A stretch of 64,000 bases of DNA. Origin: Triatoma infestans (lineage: Eukaryota > Arthropoda > Insecta > Hemiptera > Reduviidae). Location of the stretch: contig JAAEAF010014503.1 in assembly GCA_011037195.1 (NCBI GenBank), positions 1-64,000 on the forward strand. The letters run 5' to 3'. The translations under genes were made by a program, and so were the position numbers. The notes under the pieces are model-generated. The model was not told the DNA's origin, did no database searches, and saw only the letters and a program-made list of their open reading frames with translations. Below are positions 10,060-21,949 of the stretch, in pieces (within the stretch, counting starts at the first letter, position 1; each line of letters opens with the position of its first letter).

Positions 10060-10830
10060 TAGAATAGAAAGCGGAGGGCCGAAGAACCCGCCTCATTCCA
10101 CTGCGAACTACAAAACGAGGCCTATTGTGGATCTCCTAACATTACACCACATACCTCAGCTTCGCACTTCTAATCAGGCCTAGCAAAGCTGAGAGCAGCT
10201 CCGTCATGAAGCTCTCTCAGGCTTCGAGATTGCCTGTCCCCAGTTGAAAAAAACCTTGTCCATGCCAGGCCGGCACAATAACAAAGGATGTGCACCGGGG
10301 TTTCTTTCTCAGCCTTGCAAAATCGGCAAACAGCGCTTTCTGCAAGTTGTAATTAGTGCATGTGCCTGTTCAGCCTACAATGCCCTGTTCGTAGACCCAA
10401 TATTAGCCTTCAGCTATGGCTCATTAGATCCCTAGTGAATTTAGGCAAATGTCTCTTAATAAAGAGTTTTGCCTTCATCCAACCTTTGATAGAAGTTTGA
10501 ATAAGGCTCCTGGACAATCCGCAGAAGGTTTCGGGGCCTATGAAGGTATCCTTCGAACCCTCCCTCGCTAGGGCATTCCGCCTTTTCATTGCCCAGAAAC
10601 CTCCCATGTCCCGGCACCCAGGCGATTGTCAATTTGTTCCGAGCACCCACCTCGATTAGGGCAGTTAGGCTGTCCCAACTCAGGGATTATTTGGTGTGAA
10701 GAAAGTGCCTTCAGGGCTGCCTCACTATTGGAGTATATGGCCACTCTTCTACCCTTTAAGCCTTGCCTTATAATTTCCTTAGCGTAGAGTTGTAACGCTA
10801 CGGCTTGCTGCAGATGGAATATTAATATAC
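10060..10830 (-). pseudogene. LINE ORF2 C-terminal remnant (RNase H and zinc motif)
   Basis: Minus-strand frames overlap and break several times. RNase H sequence is visible: AIYSNSEAALKALSS, then IAWVPGHGRFLGNEKAE (the PGH and GNE block), then a decayed IGPE block. Further along the strand a Cys-Cys-His-Cys motif with KETP-like spacing lies near 10320-10280. This is the 3' end of an I/R1-type non-LTR retrotransposon of a family different from the 15, 23 and 58-62 kb copies. It is 5'-truncated and full of frame shifts. Confidence 0.6.
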
Positions 10831-10921
10831 ATTTGAATAATTGGTAGAATTCGAAATTTGAACAAAATCGGTTAATTAGATATGCCCCCGCAAAAAATAC
10901 ATAAATAAATAATACTTTCAT

Positions 10922-11961
10922 TCAGAAGTAAGTGCCTGTGGAATATCCGCAGCCCCTACTCTAGCGGTAACGTCGCCCCGGACTAAAAGACAAATTGCCG
11001 CCCCTATATATATATATTTTGTTTTCCTAAGAGTATGTATTAGAGTAAATATTTAGACTCTTATATCTTAAGAGTATATGTAAGTGTATATATTTGTGTA
11101 AGCAAGTCTATGCATGTTCGTACAGCGCTCTGCTCCCGTGTTAAGGCTATTATGTTGAGAGAAGTATATGCATGTTCAAACAAGTTCAATCATCATCCTT
11201 AACAAATTCTGAGTTAATTTTTTAATAATTGTGTAAATATTTTTAGCTTTTAGACATAAACAATATAAATACGCTATGCACTGTAAATTTTTAGCGAACA
11301 AAAAAAAATCGATGTGAAATTTTCTATTAATCGAGTATTTAACACATCAATATTTTTCTCACACTTACAATAAAAATAGCGAGCCTAAAATGGCGACAAA
11401 TGTCCCCGGGTTGGTCGCCTCTAGAGCGGGCGCTGGAGAATATTGTTCATATTTATTGTTATCTTTAATTATTTTATAGGTATAACTTTCAAAAAGAAAT
11501 ATTTACTGAAATATACTTGCTACTATTTATATATAAATATTAAAAATAGTTATAATATAATAATATCATAAGAACTGAAGGAGAACTTATATTTATTTGT
11601 CTGTATACAATATGAATAATATAATAAATAGAAGCTGTCCACGACAGCACAGTTATTTAACTACTTGATGACGAGACCGCTGTGGCCCTGCTGGCTCAAC
11701 ATCAGCGTATTTATAAAAACTGTTTGCATCTTAATATTGTTGGTGCTGTGCTTTTCTATTTGTAGATTCTTCGTTCTTCTGATTGAACAAGAAATATATT
11801 ACCTATTTTATGAACAAGTATTAACGTTAATATAGTGTACATATATATACATATGCCTTGGGTCTGAGTGGTCATACATTTATTAGCACTAAAACAAATA
11901 AATCTTCATGGCGAAAAGTTAAGCTCACAATACTTACATAAAACAAACAAACAAAAAAAAA
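10922..11961. other. AT-rich stretch without genes
   Basis: No open frame of interest. No repeat relation to the rest of the window was recognised. Confidence 0.3.
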
Positions 11962-12908
11962 AAATCTGGTGTGAAACCGTCACACGACTTTCTCTCACAG
12001 TGAAATGGCAAATTTTGTTTACACTTACAATTCTTATTAGTGATTGAAAACCGTCGGCATTTTTATGGAGAAAAATCACAAAATAAATTGAAAAACCTAT
12101 TCAGTAAATGTCGTACTTCCGGTCAATCGATTTTCCTCAAACTGAGAATTTTGGCAACTTATATAATTCTAATTAATATTATTTACTTGATAGAATTGTA
12201 TAGAACATTGTTGAACTAAAACAGAGGAAAGCATAACCGTATCCCTTCCCCTAAAGTCCCCTTAAATGAACATTCTCGGAGAAACGTTTGCAAATAAATG
12301 TTGTAGCTCTTTGTACGTATAGTTAGCACAATATGATCATTTATTAAATACCTACTAACAAACAAAAAAAACTTAGTAAAAAAATTCTAATCTAGATTTT
12401 TCAAAGAAATAATTAGCAATAAATAATTAACCAATCATAATGTAGAAGTAAAGGTTTTTGAATTATTATGTTGAACACGCCACCCACATTTTGATATAAT
12501 ATTTTATATTATTATATTAAATAAGACGTTTAAAGTAAATTGTTGGAGCCGTTTTTGGAGAAAATAACAGAAAAAAAAAAAAATAAAATAAAAACTACTG
12601 TCAGTAAAATGGCACTTCCGGTTGATGGATTTTGCCCAAAATCTTCATACCTGATGCGGTGGTAGTACCTAAACGGGATAACTGTAACTTCCTGTAACTT
12701 GCGCTTCCTGTAACTTTTCGTTTGTTTTAGATATTCTTTTCACACACACACACAAACGCACGGACATTATTCATTTTCTAAAAACCACTTTTTTTTTTTG
12801 ACTCTGAGGACCTCAAAACTTGAATTTCCGGTGAAAACTCAATTTAAAAAATCTGGCACGATCACAATACTTCCTCTTACTATTATTATTACTAAGAGAA
12901 CGTAAAAA
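11962..12908 (+). repeat. Helitron-like non-autonomous repeat, near full length
   Basis: Starts ATCTGGTGTGAAAC, followed within 25 bases by CGACTTTCTCTCAC (subterminal motif). Internal blocks in order: GTACTTCCGGTCAATCG, TAGAATTGTATAG, GTAGCTCTTTGTA, TTCCGGTTGATGG, a (CA)n tract near 12740, CCACTTTTTTTTTTTGACTCTGAGGACCTC, GGTGAAAACTC and a terminal CTCTTACT...ACTAAGAGAA hairpin. The same order is seen in the copies at 18.5, 20.1, 35.7 and 37.6 kb. No protein is encoded. Class assignment (Helitron/Helentron-type) is inference from the structure. Confidence 0.55.
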
Positions 12909-14374
12909 AATTATATTGACCCCGAACGATGCAACTGTACCAATGTAAATCCCAACAATAAGCACAGTTAAAGAAAAATATTGACAATTTTATAATTGCA
13001 TAAACTTGCAATTCGTGTTAGTGTTTCAAACATCAAATTTTTTTAACGAGGATGAATTTTGATTTTTTTATTGTTTTTTTTTTAACTCTATCAAATTCTG
13101 GAAGAAAGTGATTATAAAGATTCTAGAATGACGTCGAAAAATGAAGGGGAAAACTGGAGAATAAATTACAGATGACTGAGAGATATTTTATATAGTGTTA
13201 TTGCTTTAAAAAAAAAATAATAATAATAATCCTACTATATAATATTCAATAAAACGTTTGCTAGTAGTAAAATTTTTCCATCCAACTGCAGAACTTTTTT
13301 CTCTCAGTTTTAAATTCTTACATTCTACAGTCTCTGCATTTTTTTTGTTCTTCTTTTCTCTTTGACGTTTATATGGTCAGCTGTATGGAGCTACTCGTTT
13401 TCCAATTCTACTAGTTTCCACGCCCTAAGTTTTTTTTTTGTATCCAACTTTACTAAGAGAACTCCCGTTTATTTTGTTAATGGCAAGTTTTAAATGACTT
13501 TATGTTGAGTGCCCAGAGTTTTCTTTTTTGGTTACTGTAATGGCTATTTTCAATAAATTCTATGCTGATACATAAATAAGGTCTCAGTGGTTGTTTATTA
13601 CTATTAAACTAAACTATTTAATAATTTAATAAAGCAACTTTTTTTAGCATTTCCTTAATGTCTAGGTATACCTAAAATCGCAACTCCACCATAGAGAATA
13701 AAACCACTAAACAATAATATAAAGTATCAAATAAGAATAAAAAAATAAATAAATAAATAAATGTGAAACACGCAAACGACTTTCCGTTACTCCTCCAAAT
13801 ACAATTATACGTATATAAATTATCTAGGTGTAGGTCTATCTAAATTATTTAGGTATAAATTATACAAGTGGCGGAGAGGACAAGTGCCAAATTACTAAAC
13901 AAAGGCAGGAATAGAATGATTACATTGTAGACAGCGAATATTGTAATATTGTAATTGCAATTATTGCAATTGTAATAAAATTGGTATGTTTATTTCTATC
14001 CAATTAGTAATCCATGTTTAAAAGAAATGGTTTATTCATTATCGAGGAAATTCTGAAAAAAAAAAAAACAACTCAAGAACCTATTGTATTAATTAAGCTC
14101 ATTTTCAAAGCACTATCCAAATTATTTATTAATCTTATTTGGCCACCAGGAAAAGTGATTGAAATTAAATTTTAATAAATTGAATGAAAAATTTTATTCA
14201 CTTTATTGTGTAATAGTCCGGGGGGGGTCACTGATAGATGTAGAGCATTTCAGATTGTAAAGAAACAGGTTCAAGTAAAGATGGTAATGGAGGCCCATAT
14301 AAACCTTTTACAAGTATTGGCAATAAAATAGTTCCAATTCTGCATTTGGCATTTTAATATTCTTGCAATACTTA
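12909..14374. other. AT-rich stretch with one repeat edge
   Basis: No gene seen. At about 13765-13795 TGTGAAACACGCAAACGACTTTCCGTTACTCC is a 5' end of the Helitron-like family, with no body attached. (TAAA)n at 13740-13760. Confidence 0.35.
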
Positions 14375-14504
14375 TTATTTTTACTTTCTTTTACTGCTAG
14401 TAGCAGGAAATATTGCTTCGTAGCTCAAATTTTCTATTTGAAACTTCGCCTGAGGTCTCCTGAGTCCGAAAAAAATGGTTTTTAAAAATTGATCTGTGAC
14501 TCAG

Positions 14505-14545
<41 letters not shown>

Positions 14546-15100
14546 TGAGTATAAATAAAAAACGAAAAATCGCAAGAAGGTGAATCTTCATATGTCATTA
14601 GGAATACCACGGAACGCGACAAGAAAGTATTCGTGGCATTTTGCAGATTTTAAAACAGAAGTAGCACTTTGCTATAAATAAATTTTTCCGTTTTTTACAA
14701 GTAATTTTTTTTTTAAAACTTGGTATATCGGATTAATCATAAAAAAGAGTTACATCTTTTATTTGGAACCTTTTTTCCGGAAAAATAATTTAAGGGGGGG
14801 CTTGGGGAGGAAATGTGACTTAGGTTTTCCTCTAAAATGCTATTTCATTATGTTATACGATTTTATCGTATATAATATTAGATAAAAATCCAATGTACAG
14901 CCACGATTCCGCGTTTAATGAACATCAGTTCACCGAAAGATCCTATCGGGTGAATTCCATACTAAATAATTATAAAGGAACATTCTCTCTTTTGTAATGG
15001 AAGCTCATAACTCGACATATTCTATCAATGATTAAGACCATAATATTTTGTTGTTTACCAAATCACAAAATCTGGAAGATCCTTCTGTAACATTAGTCAT
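14375..15100 (-). repeat. Helitron-like repeat (minus), diverged
   Basis: From the 3' hairpin (CTTTCTTTTACTGCTAGTAGCAGG, 14385-14408) it runs through TTGAGGTCTCCTGAGTCC-like and (TG)n (14509-14543) to the TTTATTTGGAACC, GGGGGCTTGGGG and CCTCTAAAATGCTATTTCA blocks near 14760-14850. The outer 5' part is unclear. A separate plus-strand 5' edge (AAAATCTGGTGGTGACACGACTTTCTGTTACTG) sits at 15246-15280. Confidence 0.45.
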
Positions 15101-15384
15101 CAATCAGAGGGATAATTAATATTTTTGTAAATTTTTCCTATCATCCGAAAAAATTTGAGTTTCCACATATATGAAAACATGTGCCGAATATGTATGGTAC
15201 TAACAGAAAACCTTCAGGCATGCTCGAGGAAGCTGCGATCATGAATGAAAAATCTGGTGGTGACACGACTTTCTGTTACTGTAGTTTACAATATAATGGA
15301 GTTGTTGAGGAGAGAAATTAGGTTTGATTAAATGAACGAGATATGAAGACACTAATATAATGTAGCTAAGTTTACACTAACTGC

Positions 15385-16406
15385 TCTTGAAGATTCCCTA
15401 GGTCGAAAAGGTATACAACCAGTTTTAATTAACTAGATAGGTATTTATTTAAGGAGTAGAGTTATACAGGCTTCTATAGGTATGCGCACTGTTGTTGTGG
15501 GAGCGGGGAGAGGGTGCCCTAGAGGTGGTTGTCTCTCACCAAAGCTATGGTGTGCTGTCATGGATGAACTGTTAACCAGGATGAATTCATCGGGATTCTA
15601 TGTACAGGCATATGCCGATGATGGTGTTATTTTATTGATGGGGCGATGTCTGACTACTATCTCAGACTTAATGCAAAGTGCCCTCAACATGGTATATGAT
15701 TGGACTCAGGATAAGGGTCTTTCAATTAATCCCAGTAAGACCCAGGTGATTTTATTTACTAATAGGAGGAAGATCGTAGGATTAAAACCTCCTAGGTTAT
15801 TAGGAACTTCTGTTCAGATTTGCAAATCGGTGAAGTTTCTTGGGGTGGTACTTGACAGTAAATTAAATTGGCGGGTCCTCTGGCACATGTCTGTCAGGCT
15901 TCCAGAAATGGACAGCTTCACAGCATTCATCTTATGGATGAGCTCAGTTGGTTTTCGGCAGTCCAAAATGCTCATCGGGGTCCGGACAAGGCCATTAGTG
16001 AGACGTTGCTGGGTTTTTCACGAGCGCTCTCAGGCATCTGGTTGGATCTCTTACTGACATTGTTGGTTTAAGGAGACATCTCTACATAATGGGGCTCATG
16101 CCGGATCCATTTTGTAGAGTCTGTGAGACAGAGGAGGAAACACCCATCCATCTTATGACTGATTGCTGGGTTGTGAGGAAATTAGGTTCAGGACCTTTGG
16201 TCGGAATAGGATGTCTGTGGAAGAGCTTTGGCTATTTCCGCTTAAGGTTATTGTCCGATTTATTCGGCACTGCGGTGAATCTTAGATGGATTAGATCCGG
16301 GTCTGGATTATAGACCCAGCTTGTTGTTGTTTTTCTTGGGGTAGCTATATGGGCCCAGTGAGGCTTTGGATAGCGTAGGGTTTCCCTCCCACAGACAAAT
16401 AAATAA
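15385..16406 (+). mobile_element. I/R1-type LINE, 5'-truncated and internally deleted, with 13-bp target duplication
   Basis: Flanked by TTACACTAACTGC at 15372-15384 and 16407-16419. It matches the 58-62.8 kb element: 15385-15877 corresponds to about 60829-61316, and from there to the 3' end corresponds to 62247-62760. About 930 bases (end of the RT and most of RNase H) are missing, with TTGG at both edges of the gap. The 3' end is GGGTTTCCCTCCC then (AAAT)n. The target duplication fixes the borders. Confidence 0.85.
15482..16330 (+). pseudogene. Reverse transcriptase / zinc-motif remnant of the 15.4 kb LINE
   Basis: The first frame (15482-16057) shows RT motifs: GCLSPKLWCAVMDELL, the catalytic YADDG, INPSKTQVILFTNRR and FLGVVLDSKLNW. 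The deletion then joins it directly to the HMSVRLPEMDSF region behind RNase H. In another frame (16089-16313) the C-terminal zinc motif CRVCETEEETPIHLMTDC is kept. RNase H and part of the thumb are absent, so the copy cannot be active. Confidence 0.75.
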
Positions 16407-16419
16407 TTACACTAACTGC

Positions 16420-18514
16420 ACTGGACTTTATAATGAAAATGATACAATGAATGGTGTGAAAGAAAAGATATGATAATGCGATATTGATATACAGTTGTAT
16501 GGTTGTATCCGATCCCTTTAGATAGATTCCCACTGGCTTATATACACAGGTTCTCCCACTCTAGCCTGCCCAAGTAAGAGGGTAGTCTCTGTTATCCAGA
16601 GAGGGCCTCTCTTCTCTCTGCTGTGGTTGCATTATCTTTGCGATACCATTACAACAACATTATAATTGAAGAATTTTCTTGAAACTTATAATTTGTACTA
16701 AATGATTATTTGTCTACAATTTTATATAAATGGGAGAATCTATACACAATTAAAAAGTCTTTTTTTGGGAAAGCCCTAAACCAAAATTTCTTGTAACCGC
16801 TGCCGACTAAGCTCTCACGCTCCTCTTTCTTTGTATATACCCTTTCTCACCTTCTCTTGTTGGTAATTTGGCGACTCTTTTATTGTTCTGTGTCTACCTC
16901 TCTTTTACTTTCTGTCTCCGCTTCTAAACATTGCTATAGTGTACATGTTTTCATGCTTCATATTTTGTCTAGTTAATAATCATTTCGCCTTGATAGTTAA
17001 CTGTTTTGGCATGAACGCCAGTGCAAAATTAAAGCGCTTCGTTGTCCTAGTTAGTAATTATTTTATATGATGGGCAAGTCTTCTGCCAGAGCCACCATTA
17101 CTAAGAGGAACATACTTATACCCCCACAATTTCGTCTACGCAAATTATTCTCGCTTCTCTTTTGTGCTACATCATCCAACCCTTGGATAACTCTCTACAT
17201 CACGACCAGGTCTCTTCAATCACGGGCACATATTTCCATGAAGTGCAAGGCTCCAGAAACAGTCTGCGTGTGCGGATTCTGTTCCAGATAATTTTTAGAA
17301 GACATTTTAAAGGAACCGAAAATCAAAGAAATTCGAAGTATCAAATAAAGGGGAATTTAATAGTAAAAATAATAAAATATAAAAACTCGACAATCAATCA
17401 CCAGTTTTATTATAATTTTCAAGGACAGGCAAAATAAAATAGAAAAAAAAAAATAATAATTTCAAAAATTCAACATACAAAAACATAGAAGGGACAAATA
17501 CTATATATTAAATTGGATGAAATACGTAATACCTAAATATGAATCAAAATGGAGAAAGCCTTTTGTTTCATAACTTTCCCAAGAGAGTTTCGAATTAGTT
17601 AATTGGTTTTTCCATAGCCAATTGCTCCGTCATACCAATTTTTGCGCACAATTCCACCTGGCCTACTAAATATATTATGTATATTTTAGATTTGTTTACT
17701 AAATTTTTAAAATTCCAGCTTCAATTAAGAAGAATTTTATAGTACAAAGTATTTATAAATCCCTCCTTCTTAAAAGATATAAAAGTCTTGTGTGAGACAC
17801 TCGCACGACGGGTTGGCTCTTTAAGAAAACATTATCACCGTTAGCAGATCCTCTGTGTGTGGATTTTGAAGATTTTTCAAGATTGGTGCTTGGATTTCTT
17901 TCTTGTGCCGAACTTGGAATTGAAGTTATCTCTTGACCATCAAGCTATCCTGACGCTAAGAGTGATCTCGTCTGTTTCTTTTCTAGTCCCAAGCTAGTTT
18001 CCTCTGATAAACCGAAACTACGTACCAGAGAGGTTTTTTTTTCTTGAATTCATTGGAGGCTCATCTGCGATGTGCGGACATCATCACAACTAATGAACCC
18101 CCATTAATTTTCCCTGCCAATTGAAGTCTTCTGATCATCGATCGTGAATTGGAGGTGTTAACCATAACTTCCTACCTTGTTTTGTCTTCTTTCCATCGTT
18201 GCAGTCCCATCTGTAGGAGATATGGCCAATAGGACTATAGCATATTATTTATCAATGTGACAGGGGCCGATTAAGAGTGTATCGGGGAGCACAATGGCCG
18301 GCCCTTGAGGCATAAGTGCATCTACTTTCTTTTGGAGGCCTTTATATCTAGAATAGGATAGTACTTCTTATCGTGATATAAGACAGGGCTCAGGAGAGCT
18401 TCTAAGTCTCTGCAAAGGAATTCGTGCTTTAGCTTTCGTCTTACCAGTAAATGAATTAAGCGTATTTTAAAAATGAATCAATTCTTTTCAGAGATATCAA
18501 TTATTAAGTTCACT
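16420..18514. other. Unassigned sequence
   Basis: No gene recognised. 17.0-17.4 kb and 17.8-18.45 kb are less AT-rich and could be remains of a coding or LTR element, but no domain could be read in any frame. The open frames here (for example 17067-17291) look spurious. Confidence 0.3.
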
Positions 18515-18641
18515 AGTTTTACTTTCTCTTACTCAGAGTAAGTGGAAGTATTGTAATCGTGTCAAATTTTCGATATCGAGTTTTCATCGGAAATATCCGT
18601 TTTGAGGTCCCAGAGTCCAAAAAAGTGGTTTCTAGCAAGTG

Positions 18642-18680
<39 letters not shown>

Positions 18681-19535
18681 GATGTGAACAGCATAGCTCA
18701 AAAACAAAAAAACCGTAGAAAGTTGAAACTTGATATTCCGTTTAGGGAATGTCATGGGATCTGACAGTACGTTATCTGTCAAAATTCCTCAACCGGAAGT
18801 ACCCATTTACTAGTTTATGTTTTTTTTTTTACTTTTTAGCGATTTCTAAAAAATGTTACCAACACCTCACTTATCATACCAACTACACATATAGAGGTCT
18901 ACAACTTTTATTTAAAACATTTCTTTGGGAAAATTCATTTAAAGGCACTTTGGGGGTAATGGTGTGGGGTTACGGTTTCCTCTAAAATGCTATTTCAGTT
19001 TATTTTACAATTCTGTCATCTAAATAATATTACTTAGAATTAAATGTGTTGTTGAAATTCCGAGTTTGTGCCAGAAATTCCACCAGAAGTGCGGTTTTAA
19101 ACTGAAATGTATTTTTCAGTTTTCTGGTATTTTTTCGAAAAATGGTTCCAACGATTTTCTTTAAACAAGGAATTTCAACTATACATATAAAGATATACAA
19201 CTTTTATTTGAAACATTTCTTCTGGTAAAGTCATTTAAGGGGGCTTTTGGGGGAGGGTTGCGGTTATTTTTTTCTCCAAAGTGGTATCATAGTTGATTAT
19301 ACAATTCTATCATTCAAACAAAATTAATTAGAAATAAATAGATGTCCAAAATTCCGAGTTTCAAGAAAATTAATAAACCGGAAGTGCGTTTTTACTGAAC
19401 ATTTTTTTTTTTTCTGTTTTCGGTGAACTCCAACGAATTCCATTAAATTTGGTACACAAACTCTAAAATTTGTCAATTACAAGTTTGCAAACTGGAGTAA
19501 GAGAATGTTGTGTGTTTCATACCAGATTTTTAAAT
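18515..19535 (-). repeat. Helitron-like non-autonomous repeat, full length (minus)
   Basis: The 5' end at 19535-19485 reads (minus) AAAATCTGGTATGAAACACACAACATTCTCTTACTCC; the 3' end at 18518-18550 is the hairpin CTTTCTCTTACTCAGAGTAAGTGG. Between them are all family blocks and a (TG)n tract at 18645-18677. Internal segments such as TTTATTTGAAACATTTCTT are themselves repeated (18905 and 19202). Length about 1.0 kb; no coding capacity. Confidence 0.6.
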
Positions 19536-20063
19536 TATGTTTTAATTTATTTAACTACTGAATAATAACTAGAGTTGAAACTCGAAGTAATTCAATCGAC
19601 AGCAACTATTTGGGTATTAAAAAAAAAAAAATGAAGTGTGTTTTAAGAATTTGACGTCTTTGGTATCAATTGTTTTTGTTATTTTGATTAGAAAATATAA
19701 ACCGATCCAATTATTTACTTCATTCATATATATATTTTGATTTGTTTAACATTGAAATGTTTGAGTTTTGTAAATTGGGCTTTAGTGTTTGTCTTTAGAC
19801 ACACTTCAGTTCGCTGATGGCTAAGCCATATGACGACAAATTTCTATATATATAAATCTGGTCTGTTGTAATAGTGTCTCCACCTGTGATTGGGACAATA
19901 TTCTTTATCCTACCAACAAGCACATTGTTATATTCAATTAAAAAATAACTATTGAAACTGTTATTATTCCTTCACTGCTAGCGGAAAAACTACTCTGTAG
20001 AAATTGTTTCAAACCACGATATTTAATATTTATCCGCTTGAAAAAATTCACTTTTTGATTCCA
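19536..20063. other. AT-rich spacer
   Basis: Lies between two Helitron-like copies. No gene or recognised repeat. Confidence 0.3.
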
Positions 20064-20660
20064 AAAAATCTGGTGTGAAACACTCACACAACTTTCTCTT
20101 ACTCCTGTTCTCAAAATTATAATTAACAAATGCTATAATTTGTGTACCAAATTTAACGAAATTCGTCGAAAACTGAAAAAGTTGTTCAGTATAAGCGCAC
20201 TTCCGGCTTACAATTTTCTTAAAACTTGGAATTTTGGCGATCTATTTATTTCTAATTAAGTTTGTTTGGATGATAGAATTGTATAATCAACTATGATAGC
20301 ACTTTATGGGGAAGCTGCAACCATAGTCGGAGAGAATATCGTCGGAGCCATTTTGAGAAAATCACAAAAACGTAAAAAAACAACGTGTAAAGTGGTACTT
20401 CCGGTTGAGGAATATTGACACATAATGCACCCTCAGATCCCATGGTGATACCTAAACGTTATATCAAGTTTAACTTTCTACGGTTTTTCGTTTTTGAGCT
20501 ATGCTGTTCACACACAGACCATTGCTAAAAACTACTTTTTTGGACTCAGGGGACCTCAAAACGGATATTTCCGGTGAAAACTCGATATCGAAAATTTGAC
20601 ACGATTACAATACTTCCTCTTACTGTGAGTAAGAGAAAGTAATAAACTCTTGAAAAAAAA
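20064..20660 (+). repeat. Helitron-like repeat
   Basis: Clear 5' end ATCTGGTGTGAAACACTCAC plus ACTTTCTCTTACTCC, and 3' hairpin CCTCTTACTGTGAGTAAGAGAAAG at 20626-20649. Compared with the 35.7 kb copy, internal blocks around the GAAATGTTT...GTAGCTCTTTG region are missing. Confidence 0.6.
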
Positions 20661-20691
20661 ATTAATTAAAGACAGACACAATCTTATACTG
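20334..20691 (+). repeat. Tandem duplication inside the Helitron-like repeat, unit 1
   Basis: GAATATCGTCGGAGCC through ACACAATCTTATACTG recurs at 20823-21204 with very few changes, offset 489 bases. Confidence 0.8.
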
Positions 20692-20822
20692 AAATAGCAG
20701 TTAAGATGAAAACTTAACCCCACCCCTCCCCCAGAAGTGCACTTACATGAATTTTTCTGGAGAAATGTTTCAAATAAAAGTTGTAGCTCTTTGTATCTGT
20801 AGTTGATTATTACAAGTTTAAT

Positions 20823-21204
20823 GAATATCGTCGGAGCCATTTTTGAGAAAATCACAAAAACGTAAAAAAAAACAACGTGTAAAGTGGTACTTCCTGTTGA
20901 GGAATATTGACACATAACGCACCCTCAGATCCCATGGTGATACCTAAACGTTATATCAAGTTTGAACTTTTTACGATTTTTCGTTTTTGAGCTATGCTGT
21001 TCACATACATACACACATACACACACAGACCATTTGCTAAAAACCACTTTTTTGGACTCAGGGGTCCTCAAAACGGATATTTCCGGTGAAAACTCGATAT
21101 CGAAAATTTGACACGATTACAATACTTCCTCTTACTGGGAGTAAGAGAAAGTAATAAACTCTTGAAAAAAAAATTAATTAAAGACAAGACACAATCTTAT
21201 ACTG
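20823..21204 (+). repeat. Tandem duplication inside the Helitron-like repeat, unit 2
   Basis: Second copy of 20334-20691. It differs mainly by a longer CA/TACA tract near 21000-21025. The block between the units (20692-20822) is the internal GAAATGTTT...GTAGCTCTTTG part that unit 1's element lacks. Its 3' hairpin is at 21128-21151. Confidence 0.8.
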
Positions 21205-21607
21205 TCAAACAACAGAACCAAACTCAATTTGCTAGAATGACTAAAATAGATTCGTTAAATGTTATTGGCACTCTCTTCTGGATTTTAAGAAAGTCACTTC
21301 AATTTTACCTGCTTTGGGTATCTACCATGTATTCCTATCATGGGAGGGTTGTATTCATGTTAGGGCGAAAAGAAAGTCATAAGAGTGTTTATATCCTTTA
21401 CCACCCTATACATTTAAAGATAATCTATGTCCCATTGACTTGGTCCCAATAACTTCTTGCTTGTATCTCTACGGTTCGATTATTTTCATAAATTGTTTTG
21501 CGTGTACATTAACCACTTCGCTCTACGTGTATGTGTGTATGCTACATATATCTGCAAATTCTAATTCGGTCTTTCAAGAATAAGATCTGCTTTTTGTCAC
21601 TGTTTTT
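21205..21607. other. AT-rich spacer
   Basis: No gene or repeat recognised. Confidence 0.3.
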
Positions 21608-21762
21608 TTTTTTAATTTAAAGCGCGACACAACATTATATGGTTATTGGCGCTCGGAGCCTTCTCAATGCACCACCGGCCTCCGGACAGTGTTCTCTCGT
21701 TACAAACAACACTGCCCATCACCGGACAGTGAGCTGTCGAGGCTCCTAGGAAGAATCTGACT
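21608..21762 (-). repeat. tRNA-derived SINE, tail only (minus)
   Basis: Contains GGCGCTCGGAGCCTTCTC, GGCCTCCGGACAGTGTTCTC and CACCGGACAGTGAGCTG, the body shared by all SINE copies in the window. The tRNA-like head with A and B boxes is absent, so this copy is 5'-truncated. (ATT)n follows at 21768-21786. Confidence 0.75.
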
Positions 21763-21949
21763 GTTATCATTATTATTATTATTATTTGTTGCTCCATCAC
21801 GCACTTCCGGAAATTGAACAGTAATGGATGGGGCAGCATGCTGCAACCTTCCATTCATTTATATAAAATATATACATATTGTAAAAAAAAAAGGGGGGTA
21901 TAAACAAACAAATAAAATGAATATATTATAAATAAATCGATTCTAGTCT

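Noticed and set aside
14397..14591. His-Thr repeat protein (also 18519-18782 and 36195-36503)
   Set aside because: Translated (CA/TG)n microsatellites inside Helitron-like repeats.
20334..21204. CRISPR-like repeated array
   Set aside because: Only two long units in direct tandem, eukaryotic context, no regular spacers or cas genes.
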